A DNA stretch of 6,170 nucleotides from Candidatus Mcinerneyibacteriota bacterium (lineage in GTDB: Bacteria; AUK180; JAQVHJ01): positions 1 to 6,170 of the forward strand of contig DAOVMD010000201.1 of the NCBI GenBank assembly GCA_030630935.1. The letters run 5' to 3'. This document shows positions 1 to 4,678 of the stretch, piece after piece (the stretch's first letter is position 1; the number at the start of each line of letters is the position of its first letter). The notes beneath the pieces are model-generated. The model did not search any database, was not told the origin of the DNA, and was given only the letters and a program-made list of their open reading frames with translations. Position numbers and translations under genes: made by a program.

Positions 1-401
1 GAGTTTAAGAATAAGGGTTTTGATGTGTCTCCAATCCAGAAACTGCCATTCTTGGAAAAACAACTTAATGAAGAATCTATCTTCTCCAGAAAAACCATTA
101 AGGCAATCCCGGAAATTTTCTGGTCGACAGTCCTATTAAAAAAAAGCTTAATGTTTTTGTTCTTCTTAAATGGAATAAGTTTGAAATGGTATGTTTTTCT
201 CTTCCGCTCTTTAATCCAATGATAGTTTTGTTCATTTCCATGCATGACTATTTCAATTTCATCACAGTTTGAAAAGTCAAATAACATTTTTGAAAACTCA
301 ATTAGGAAATCCGCGATCGGAACTCCCTTGTTCGCTAATCGAAGTATGTTCTTTGATAATGCACAGAAATCCTTATAAAATTTCTTGTTTGTCTTTTTCA
401 T
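1..401 (-). CDS. PAS/GAF-type sensor (probable signal-transduction kinase), N-terminal part, cut by window edge
   Basis: A minus-strand frame opens at ATG 401 and stays open for 133 codons to the window edge. An in-frame stop lies upstream and no earlier ATG exists. The protein starts MKKTNKKFYKDFCALSKNIL. Residues 8-60 look like an amphipathic helix plus the beginning of a GAF-like fold (ADFLIEFSKMLFDFSNCDEIEI). Residues 113-126 read LSCFSKNGSFWIGD, close to the 'T/SKNGSFW-T' segment I recall from GAF-like domains in multi-PAS sensor histidine kinases; that recall is the main ground for the call. There is no signal peptide or membrane segment in the visible part, so it is probably cytoplasmic. 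The kinase half, if present, lies outside the window, so a response-regulator or diguanylate-cyclase output cannot be excluded. A run of eight A at 138-145 (plus strand) encodes part of LFFN and is a possible slippage site. The gene has its own consensus promoter. The ribosome site (GAGATGAG just before ATG) is weak and close. Confidence 0.7.
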   Translation of the reverse strand, partial: MKKTNKKFYKDFCALSKNILRLANKGVPIADFLIEFSKMLFDFSNCDEIEIVMHGNEQNYHWIKERKRKTYHFKLIPFKKNKNIKLFFNRTVDQKISGIALMVFLEKIDSSLSCFSKNGSFWIGDTSKPLFLN

Positions 402-424
402 CTCATCTCGTTTATTAAGGACTG

Positions 425-453
425 ATTATACTATAATTATGTGATTATGTCAA
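425..453 (-). promoter_or_regulatory. Consensus sigma-70 promoter of the sensor gene
   Basis: On the minus strand, TTGACA (453-448) and TATAAT (430-425) are separated by exactly 17 bp: 12 of 12 consensus bases. Initiation is expected near 418, giving a leader of about 17 nt before ATG 401. It lies in the 76-bp gap behind the 478-1062 gene, so the sensor need not depend on read-through. Confidence 0.85.
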
Positions 454-477
454 TGAAATAATATTCTATGAAAAGAA

Positions 478-1062
478 TTATGTTGCCTTCCTAACAGATT
501 TAACCTGGTCAATAAAAGTATGGAAGTCAATATCCATTAAAGAGCTAATTAAATATTTCTGTATAGTTTTTAAAAGGAACTCATCTTCTTCAGGGACGAG
601 ACCTTTTATAATCATTTTGGAAAACTCGAAAAAAAATGTTTCCTTGATATTTTGTTTGTTCTCAGGAATTAACTTTTTATATCGTCTAAAGTAGTCTTTA
701 AATTCAAGGTATTTACCCTGACATTCAGAGTTTATTCTGTCTCTCTTATTAATGTCTTTTTCTTCAAATACAATGTCAATTGCAAATCCAATCGTGATCT
801 CTTCAAGCGCAGGTATAAACTCATCGTTTAATTCCTCCGTAAGGTGGCCTATTGCGTAACGTTCCGCAAGGTATAGATAAAAAAATAAGAACCCAATTAA
901 TAACTGAAACCACTTTCGCTGGTCATGGTCGGTCTTTTGAAAATCCTTATGGTTCTCTTTCAGGTACTTCCAAACTTTACCAGCACCGTCGTAAGAATAC
1001 TTAAAGACCCTCTTCAGGAAATCTCTAACAAATTCTTTATCGAAGATTCGAATCCAATCCAT
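478..1062 (-). CDS. Hypothetical protein, 194 residues, mostly helical
   Basis: I do not recognise this family. The ATG at 1062 is preceded by AAGGGG (1073-1068) with a 5-nt spacer, and a promoter lies 27-55 bp upstream, so the start is well supported; TAA is at 480-478. The protein is rich in Lys, Glu, Phe and Tyr and looks almost wholly alpha-helical. Residues 51-67 (WFQLLIGFLFFYLYLAE) form the only long hydrophobic stretch. It is short and ends in charged residues, so it could be a buried helix or a marginal membrane anchor. There is no signal peptide, no Cys-pair metal site and no obvious catalytic motif (a single Cys at 114). Acidic residues 72-90 and a basic Tyr/Arg patch at 121-130 alternate along the chain. 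The downstream neighbour on the same strand is the sensor gene, 76 bp away with its own promoter, so a functional link is only possible, not shown. Confidence 0.75.
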   Translation of the reverse strand: MDWIRIFDKEFVRDFLKRVFKYSYDGAGKVWKYLKENHKDFQKTDHDQRKWFQLLIGFLFFYLYLAERYAIGHLTEELNDEFIPALEEITIGFAIDIVFEEKDINKRDRINSECQGKYLEFKDYFRRYKKLIPENKQNIKETFFFEFSKMIIKGLVPEEDEFLLKTIQKYLISSLMDIDFHTFIDQVKSVRKAT

Positions 1063-1088
1063 TTTTTCCCCTTAATCTTTGTATGTAA

Positions 1089-1117
1089 ATGATAACATAA
1101 AGATTAAATAGTTTCAA
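1089..1117 (-). promoter_or_regulatory. Sigma-70 promoter of the 478-1062 gene
   Basis: On the minus strand TTGAAA (1117-1112) and TATCAT (1094-1089) are 17 bp apart: 10 of 12 consensus matches. The start of transcription is expected near 1082, a leader of about 20 nt that still contains the AAGGGG ribosome site. Confidence 0.7.
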
Positions 1118-1143
1118 GGTTTTTTTTTACAAGACCGAAAATA

Positions 1144-1326
1144 GCCGTGAAGACACGAAGAGGAAACTCTCTTTGCCACGAAGACATGAAAGGCACGAAG
1201 ATGCAAACCTTCTTTAGCCACGAAGACGCGAAAAGCGCGAAAAAGGATCTTTTATAATAAACGCGAAAGCATGAAAAACACGAAGATGCAAACTTTCTTA
1301 GCCACGAAAACACGAAAATCACGAAA
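1144..1326. repeat. Degenerate CACGAA-type tandem repeat array
   Basis: The core GCCACGAAGACACGAAA recurs imperfectly at 1144, 1175, 1217 and 1301, interleaved with CACGAAGATGCAAAC. The best pair is 1194-1224 and 1279-1308, about 30 bp each with a few differences. The array reads GCCACGAAGACATGAA, GCCACGAAGACGCGAA and so on, with copies differing mainly by transitions and small indels. It is not a CRISPR: unit and spacer lengths are irregular. It sits just upstream of the promoter of the minus-strand 194-residue gene and does not overlap it. Confidence 0.85.
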
Positions 1327-1425
1327 TAGGCTTATAATGAAGAATGATTTTGCTTTAGAGAATACAATGCATTTGTTAATAACTTATGCTGCTTACGAAA
1401 TCAATTGAATGCAAAAAATATATTG

Positions 1426-1485
1426 ACAGGGAACTTAAGAGTAAGGAACCACGTAGGGTTCCCTATTAAAAAACTAACGAGAACT
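1426..1485 (+). repeat. 60-bp perfect dispersed repeat, copy 1
   Basis: Identical over 60 bp to 3173-3232, in the same orientation. It begins ACAGGGAACTTAAGAG and ends AACTAACGAGAACT. Inside, GGAACC (1445-1450) and GGTTCC (1457-1462) form a 6-bp stem over the loop ACGTAG. A competing outer pairing, GGGAAC (1429-1434) with GTTCCC (1458-1463), uses the same 3' arm. No transposase or recombinase gene is associated with it. Confidence 0.95.
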
Positions 1486-1609
1486 TTTTAAATATAGAAA
1501 AAGGAGAAATAATTTAAAGACCTAAATGAAACAATTATGAAAATAATAAAATATACAATTATCACTAATTAAAAAATAAATAATAGAAGTTTTCCAGGAA
1601 TTAAACTTA

Positions 1610-1638
1610 TTGACTTTTTAGAGTTTATCCAGTATAAT
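1610..1638 (+). promoter_or_regulatory. Sigma-70 promoter of the lipoprotein gene
   Basis: TTGACT (1610-1615) and TATAAT (1633-1638) with a 17-bp spacer: 11 of 12 consensus bases. Transcription should begin near 1645, which argues against translation from the ATG at 1645 and for the ATG at 1672. Confidence 0.85.
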
Positions 1639-1671
1639 ATTAATATGAGAAGACAAATCAGGAGTGTGGGT

Positions 1672-2214
1672 ATGAAGAACAGATATTTTTTATGGAGTGT
1701 ATTTTTACTAATTGCAGGTGTATTGATATTTTCGTTTTTAAGTACTGGATGTACAAATAACAAGCAACATGTGAAGGAACAGAAAAAAGAATTGAAGTAT
1801 CCTGAATGGTCTGGATTGGATGAGACCATCGAAAAGTGGGAAAGTTTTATTAATAAAAAGAATGATAATTCTATTATTAAAATAACAAATTTCTATAGAT
1901 TGGGTATAGAACCTAATGATATAAAATGGCATTTAAAATTTAGATTTATCTTATTTAATGAAGATGAAGGATTTAAAAATAGTTATTTTAAAGAAATAAA
2001 TGAGATAATAGGAAGTAATGATTGTGAAATATATAAAATATATAAAGATAATATTTCTATTAAACGAAAAATATCAAATGACGCATGGAAATTTAAAATC
2101 TTAAAGGATAAAGATTTTATTAAATTATATATAAAAATATTTGACGATAAAAGAGTTGGATATGTTTATTGCAATTATCAATTTGATCTATCCCCTGGTC
2201 AAATCATTGACTAG
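1672..2214 (+). CDS. Predicted lipoprotein of unknown function, 180 residues
   Basis: The start at 1672 is chosen over the in-frame ATG at 1645 because AGGAG (1660-1664) lies 7 nt before it, the promoter places the transcript start near 1645, and it gives a clean signal peptide. Residues 1-5 are MKNRY, 6-23 are hydrophobic, and a lipobox-like LSTGC ends at Cys27. Ser at -3 is less usual than Leu, so lipidation is likely but not certain. The mature part begins CTNNKQHVKEQKKE, a charged linker, followed by a roughly 140-residue domain rich in Lys, Ile, Asn and Tyr with alternating hydrophobic positions suggesting mixed alpha/beta structure (for example IKWHLKFRFILF at 84-95 and YVYCNYQFDLS at 164-174). 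I do not recognise the family. The protein is expected at the membrane, exposed to the periplasm or cell exterior. The coding sequence is visibly more A/T-rich than the FAD enzyme at 3500, and the gene lies between two perfect 60-bp direct repeats, so acquisition or mobility is possible. Confidence 0.8.
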   Translation: MKNRYFLWSVFLLIAGVLIFSFLSTGCTNNKQHVKEQKKELKYPEWSGLDETIEKWESFINKKNDNSIIKITNFYRLGIEPNDIKWHLKFRFILFNEDEGFKNSYFKEINEIIGSNDCEIYKIYKDNISIKRKISNDAWKFKILKDKDFIKLYIKIFDDKRVGYVYCNYQFDLSPGQIID

Positions 2215-2259
2215 GGTGCCGGTCCTTTACTTTTTACTTTTTTTATTTTAATTTTCCAG

Positions 2260-2277
2260 TTCGGGTTCGGGTTCGGG
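2260..2277 (+). repeat. Microsatellite (TTCGGG)x3
   Basis: Three exact tandem hexamers TTCGGG, followed by degenerate GTTTGTGTTTGAG. A similar three-copy hexamer of different sequence lies at 2474. Confidence 0.9.
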
Positions 2278-2306
2278 TTTGTGTTTGAGACATTATTTGT
2301 AAGACA

Positions 2307-2322
2307 CTCCTGTTTACAGGAG
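2307..2322. repeat. Perfect inverted repeat, 7-bp stem
   Basis: CTCCTGT (2307-2313) pairs with ACAGGAG (2316-2322), or as a 6-bp stem with a TTTA loop. It is the first of the hairpins between the lipoprotein gene and the candidate RNA. No T-run follows on either strand, so it is not a terminator. Confidence 0.8.
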
Positions 2323-2358
2323 CAAACTCGAACTGATTAATCAAAATGAAGTTAAGAC

Positions 2359-2391
2359 GCAAGCTAGATCTTGCTACGCTGCGATGCAAGA
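2359..2391. repeat. Alternating hairpin: GCAAG / CTTGC / GCAAG
   Basis: CTTGC (2370-2374) can pair with GCAAG upstream (2359-2363, loop of 6) or, as TCTTGC, with GCAAGA downstream (2386-2391, loop of 11). The two structures exclude each other. No gene directly follows that would make this a switch. Confidence 0.6.
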
Positions 2392-2473
2392 GGAAACTTT
2401 TGCCTCCGGCTACGAATCATTTCATGAGAATCGCAAACAATTTTAAAAAAGAAAAAATTTATCTTATTTCTTC

Positions 2474-2493
2474 AGTAAGAGTAAGAGTAAGAG
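2474..2493 (+). repeat. Microsatellite (AGTAAG)x3
   Basis: Three tandem AGTAAG hexamers plus AG. A related CTTACTTCTTACT segment on the opposite strand lies near 2570. Confidence 0.9.
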
Positions 2494-2504
2494 ACGTTTG
2501 AGAT

Positions 2505-2527
2505 AAAAAACTCCCCGATTAGGGGAG
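2505..2527 (-). terminator. Rho-independent terminator, minus strand
   Basis: On the minus strand CTCCCC (2527-2522), loop TAATC and GGGGAG (2516-2511) are followed directly by six T (2510-2505). This is the standard shape: a GC-only core stem, a 5-nt loop and a U tract. No minus-strand protein gene lies upstream, so it would end a non-coding transcript. Confidence 0.65.
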
Positions 2528-2589
2528 CTCCCATGAACCACTAAAAAACGGGTTCAGGACTAAAGAACTCTTACTTCTTACTCGAACTG

Positions 2590-2608
2590 AAGTTTCCGGA
2601 GGAAACTT
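2590..2608. repeat. Perfect 8-bp hairpin
   Basis: AAGTTTCC (2590-2597) pairs with GGAAACTT (2601-2608) over the loop GGA. The arm GAGGAAACTTT also occurs at 2390-2400 without its partner arm. Confidence 0.8.
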
Positions 2609-2613
2609 TGAAG

Positions 2614-2646
2614 TATCCCGGAGAATATTGGGTATTCTCCGGGATA
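2614..2646. repeat. Perfect 14-bp hairpin
   Basis: TATCCCGGAGAATA (2614-2627) is perfectly complementary to TATTCTCCGGGATA (2633-2646), with a TTGGG loop. There is no T-run next to it on either strand. It is the strongest structure inside the candidate RNA. Confidence 0.9.
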
Positions 2647-2679
2647 AAAGAGGGTATCTCGTGATGAGATGTATATGCC

Positions 2680-2706
2680 TATATCCTATCAGGAAGATAG
2701 GATATA
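2680..2706. repeat. Perfect 11-bp hairpin
   Basis: TATATCCTATC (2680-2690) and GATAGGATATA (2696-2706) flank the loop AGGAA. The sequence is unrelated to the 14-bp hairpin 34 bp away. Confidence 0.9.
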
Positions 2707-2802
2707 AGAATAAAAAAAATTTGTCTTAGGAATATATTTAAAAGAACCAGCCAGGTTTTCGCACTTCCAGCGTCATTCTGAAAATCCTACTTATCTAATA
2801 GT

Positions 2803-2831
2803 ATATTAGCATAAAAATGTTAAAAAGTCAA
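2803..2831 (-). promoter_or_regulatory. Predicted minus-strand promoter of the candidate RNA
   Basis: On the minus strand TTGACT (2831-2826), a 17-bp spacer, then TAATAT (2808-2803), with TG one base before it (2811-2810), an extended -10. The -35 matches 5 of 6 and the -10 matches 4 of 6. The region is A/T-rich, so a chance match is possible. The same -35 hexamer and spacing serve the lipoprotein gene. Confidence 0.45.
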
Positions 2832-2931
2832 GGGAAAAATTCAACAGAAAATTCAATAAAAGTGAATTATAATGAAAAAAAAAAGATAAAAAGAAAAGAT
2901 AACTTGCTTCACTCAAACTTATTTATAACCG

Positions 2932-3062
2932 CCCCGAAAAAACGGGGTAAACTCCGGACGCAGAGAAAAACAAAAATAACAAAAAAAGGAAAAGATAAAT
3001 ATGTTTCTTCAGCAGGTCGTCGACCAAGGAGAAGAGATTGAGTTTACCCCGATGCATCGGGG
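2932..3062. mobile_element. MITE-like 131-bp element with hairpin ends
   Basis: The two ends are 23-bp inverted copies of one repeat: CCCCG-loop-CGGGGTAAACTC (2932-2954) and, inverted, GAGTTTACCCCG... (3040-3062). They match at 19 of 23 positions, and all differences fall in the hairpin loop. The innermost 12 bp (CGGGGTAAACTC) are identical. The interior is mainly purine-rich filler that codes for nothing credible, plus a block at 2999-3025 also found at 6090-6116. There is no target-site duplication I can identify and no transposase in the window. Two independently inserted repeats lying head to head would look the same. Confidence 0.5.
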
Positions 3063-3100
3063 ATAGAGAAGCGTATCGGGAGACCTTAAAGAGACATGTA

Positions 3101-3166
3101 ATGGACTTACTTATATTGTTTACTTTTGTTTTGAGCTGGAGTTACTTATCAAACAATCGAATGTGA
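3101..3166 (+). other. Tiny hydrophobic ORF, 21 codons, doubtful
   Basis: ATG at 3101 opens MDLLILFTFVLSWSYLSNNRM and stops at 3164-3166. One hydrophobic helix is predicted (residues 2-16). It ends 6 bp before copy 2 of the 60-bp repeat. A clear ribosome site is lacking (GAGAC about 6 nt upstream) and no promoter is evident, so I list it as possible only. Confidence 0.15.
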
Positions 3167-3172
3167 ATCTTA

Positions 3173-3232
3173 ACAGGGAACTTAAGAGTAAGGAACCACG
3201 TAGGGTTCCCTATTAAAAAACTAACGAGAACT
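3173..3232 (+). repeat. 60-bp perfect dispersed repeat, copy 2
   Basis: Identical to 1426-1485, offset by 1747 bp, same strand. The hairpin GGAACC (3192-3197) / GGTTCC (3204-3209) is kept. A weaker similarity seems to extend upstream: CAATCGAATG at 3154 versus CAATTGAATG at 1402. Confidence 0.95.
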
Positions 3233-3289
3233 AAAATAAAAAACCAAAGAAAAAGAAAAGAAAAAAACATTTTTAATCCCGATGTCCTT

Positions 3290-3316
3290 CCCCGAAGTGA
3301 ATTCGGGGTAAACTCC
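3290..3316 (+). repeat. CCCCG-hairpin/TAAACTCC repeat
   Basis: CCCCGAA (3290-3296), loop GTGAA, TTCGGGG (3302-3308), then TAAACTCC. This is the same family as both ends of the 2932-3062 element and as the copy at 6139. Confidence 0.85.
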
Positions 3317-3355
3317 ATATACGGGACGTCTGCGCTACGCTTGTCGCAGGACCTT

Positions 3356-3375
3356 TATCTATAAAACGACTGCTC
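3356..3375 (+). repeat. Dispersed 20-bp repeat, copy 1
   Basis: TATCTATAAAACGACTGCTC matches 5018-5037 at 19 of 20 bases. In both places it is followed or surrounded by CTCTCTG/TTCTCTG-rich DNA. Confidence 0.85.
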
Positions 3376-3379
3376 TCTA

Positions 3380-3398
3380 TTCTCTGTTCTCTGTTCTC
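3380..3398 (+). repeat. Tandem TTCTCTG, 2.7 copies
   Basis: TTCTCTG TTCTCTG TTCTC, directly before the 18-bp hairpin. Related CTCTCTG words recur at 4992-5100. Confidence 0.85.
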
Positions 3399-3437
3399 GC
3401 TATTTGTTCGATTACCAGAGGTAATCGAACAAATAGC
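3399..3437. repeat. Perfect 18-bp hairpin upstream of the FAD enzyme
   Basis: Arms 3399-3416 and 3420-3437 are perfectly complementary over 18 bp (GCTATTTGTTCGATTACC and its complement) with a 3-nt loop AGA. There is no U-tract on either strand, so it is not a standard terminator. It ends 10 bp before the -35 box of the 3500 gene, where an operator or cruciform could act; that is inference. Confidence 0.9.
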
Positions 3438-3447
3438 AACTATTTTC

Positions 3448-3476
3448 TTGACATTTTTTTAAAAATATGTTTAAAT
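3448..3476 (+). promoter_or_regulatory. Sigma-70 promoter of the FAD enzyme
   Basis: TTGACA (3448-3453), a 17-bp spacer beginning with seven T, and TTAAAT (3471-3476). The -35 is perfect and the -10 matches 4 of 6. Transcription would start near 3483 and include the GAGG ribosome site at 3486-3489. Confidence 0.65.
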
Positions 3477-3499
3477 TTAATAAATGAGGTTTATTAATT

Positions 3500-4615
3500 A
3501 TGGAAAAAGTTGACATTACAATAATTGGAGCTGGTGTAGTAGGCCTTTCAATTTCAGAAAAGCTTTCACGTTCCGACAAGGAGATCATACTTCTTGAGAA
3601 GCATGACGGTTTTGGTCGTGAGGCATCTTCACGAAACAGCGAGGTTATTCATACCGGCATATATTATCCAAAAACATCACTCAAGACTCAACTCTGTGTG
3701 GAAGGGAATAAACTTCTTTATGAGCTTTGTGAAGAGAAGGCAATTCCGTATAATAGAGTAGGAAAAATTATAATATCTAATTCGGAAGAAGAGTCCGATC
3801 AACTTCAGCAATTATTGCAGTGTGGAAAAGATAATGGTGTCAATAGGTTAGAAATAATTTCATCGAATGAGATTAAGGAATTAGAGCCCCATGTAAAAGG
3901 AGTATCGGGGTTATATAGTCCTGATTCAGGTATTTTGGATTCGCATAGTTTGATGCATTATTATGAGCAGGAATCGATTCGAAATGGGGTTACAGTTGCT
4001 TATAATTGCGAGGTTATTGGAATTGAAAAATCTATGGAGGGATATATTATAGAGATCTTGGATGCAGATGGTGAGAACTTTAAAATTCTAACAGAGATTT
4101 TAATTAATTCATCAGGTTTAAATTCAGATAAAATTGCGAGTTTATTAGGAATAGATATTGATTCAGTAGGATATCGTCTTCATCCATGTAAGGGTGAATA
4201 TTTCAATATTTCTAATAGACATAAAGGTAAAGTCCGACATTTAATTTATCCTGCCCCGACCAAATTAAGTCTTGGTTTACATGCAGTTGTTGAATTAGAT
4301 GGGAGATTAAAACTTGGTCCCAACGCATTTTATGTAAATGAAATTAATTATGATATAAATTTAGAACATAGGATTGATTTTTTTAAAAGTGCAGAAAAGT
4401 ACTTTGATTTTTTAGAAGAGGATGATTTGCAGCCTGATCAAGCGGGTATAAGAGCAAAGCTTCAGAAGCCAGGAGAAGTTTTCAGAGATTTTATAATAAA
4501 AGAAGAGTCCGACCTTGGATTTCCTGGTTTAATAAACCTTATAGGAATAGAATCACCCGGGCTTACAGCTGCGCCTGCCATTGCCCGGTTTGTCTTTGAA
4601 ATGATTATACATTAG
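3500..4615 (+). CDS. FAD-dependent oxidoreductase, L-2-hydroxyglutarate oxidase (LhgO/L2HGDH) family
   Basis: A 371-residue DAO-superfamily flavoenzyme. The Rossmann FAD-binding loop GAGVVG is at residues 10-15 and the ribose-binding acidic residue Glu33 follows strand two (IILLEKH). Family signatures I recognise are NSEVIHTGIYYP (46-57), LYSPDSGILD (138-147), SSGLNSD (204-210), HPCKGEYF (228-235), IYPAP (249-253) and the C-terminal FAD segment LIGIESPGLTAAPAIA (347-362). Known members oxidise L-2-hydroxyglutarate to 2-oxoglutarate and pass electrons to quinones or other acceptors. Here the substrate is inferred, since related glycerol-3-phosphate-type enzymes share the fold. At 371 residues it is shorter than E. 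coli LhgO (about 420). No signal or membrane segment is seen, so it is a cytoplasmic or peripheral membrane enzyme. ATG 3500 is preceded by GAGG (3486-3489) at a long 10-nt spacing. It stands alone, with no electron-transfer partner adjacent. Confidence 0.88.
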   Translation: MEKVDITIIGAGVVGLSISEKLSRSDKEIILLEKHDGFGREASSRNSEVIHTGIYYPKTSLKTQLCVEGNKLLYELCEEKAIPYNRVGKIIISNSEEESDQLQQLLQCGKDNGVNRLEIISSNEIKELEPHVKGVSGLYSPDSGILDSHSLMHYYEQESIRNGVTVAYNCEVIGIEKSMEGYIIEILDADGENFKILTEILINSSGLNSDKIASLLGIDIDSVGYRLHPCKGEYFNISNRHKGKVRHLIYPAPTKLSLGLHAVVELDGRLKLGPNAFYVNEINYDINLEHRIDFFKSAEKYFDFLEEDDLQPDQAGIRAKLQKPGEVFRDFIIKEESDLGFPGLINLIGIESPGLTAAPAIARFVFEMIIH

Positions 4616-4678
4616 ATATTTCAATGCTTTTGTTTAGAGCGACCATTGCTTAAATGTTCTAATGAATGCAATTCTAAC

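Larger units (their letters stand above)
1063..1671. other. Non-coding stretch between divergent genes
   Basis: This region lies between the divergent 478-1062 and 1672-2214 genes and carries both of their promoters. Between them lie the degenerate CACGAA array, a 23-codon ATG frame at 1337-1408 without a good ribosome site, and copy 1 of the 60-bp repeat. 1490-1600 is plain A/T-rich DNA in which I see nothing. The minus-strand frame through the CACGAA array is a product of the repeat and is not called. Confidence 0.7.
2505..2796 (-). ncRNA. Candidate structured non-coding RNA, about 290 nt
   Basis: This is inferred from a minus-strand promoter (2803-2831), an intrinsic terminator (2505-2527) and the hairpins between them. 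Read 5' to 3' on the minus strand these are: 2706-2680 (11-bp stem, 5-nt loop), 2670-2656 (5 bp), 2646-2614 (14-bp perfect stem, loop CCCAA), 2608-2590 (8 bp), 2556-2534 (6 bp) and the terminator stem. No long frame lies inside. The only short one with a ribosome-like AGGA in front is a 12-codon ATG frame at 2778-2740, within what looks like eroded repeat DNA. I do not see the hallmarks of RNase P RNA, tmRNA, SRP RNA or 6S RNA. The alternative is that the hairpins are just part of this genome's palindrome-rich intergenic DNA, and the promoter and terminator are relics. Confidence 0.35.
2215..3499. other. 1.3-kb repeat- and hairpin-rich region without protein genes
   Basis: No credible coding frame exists on either strand. 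The longest plus-strand frame (2817-3041) runs through A/G-rich filler and a GC-rich repeat and is read as spurious. In order, the region holds TTCGGG and AGTAAG microsatellites, a run of unrelated perfect hairpins (2307-2706), the candidate minus-strand RNA with promoter and terminator, the MITE-like element 2932-3062, a 21-codon hydrophobic ATG frame (3101-3166), copy 2 of the 60-bp repeat, a further CCCCG hairpin, a TTCTCTG tract, the 18-bp hairpin and the promoter of the FAD enzyme. Confidence 0.75.

Noticed and set aside
25-222. Plus-strand frame of 65 codons
   Set aside because: It lies antisense to the sensor gene, which has a promoter and family-like sequence; this frame has neither.
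1104-1322. Minus-strand frame of 72 codons
   Set aside because: It is the translation of the CACGAA repeat array and overlaps the promoter of the 478-1062 gene.
1144-1326. CRISPR array
   Set aside because: Repeat units are imperfect and irregularly spaced, with no unique spacers of constant length and no cas genes.
1645-1671. Upstream ATG at 1645 as the lipoprotein start
   Set aside because: It coincides with the predicted transcript start, has no ribosome site and would put a charged extension before the signal peptide.
2754-2787. tRNA-like or attenuator stem (GGTTTTC with GAAAATCC)
   Set aside because: There is a bulge, a 19-nt loop and no cloverleaf or T-run; it looks like an eroded dispersed repeat (CGTCATTC-type).
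2817-3041. Plus-strand frame of 74 codons, Lys/Arg-rich
   Set aside because: It crosses purine-rich filler and one end of the MITE-like element, with no ribosome site or promoter; basic composition is expected from A/G-rich DNA.
3399-3437. Rho-independent terminator
   Set aside because: The stem is perfect, but neither strand has a U-tract after it.
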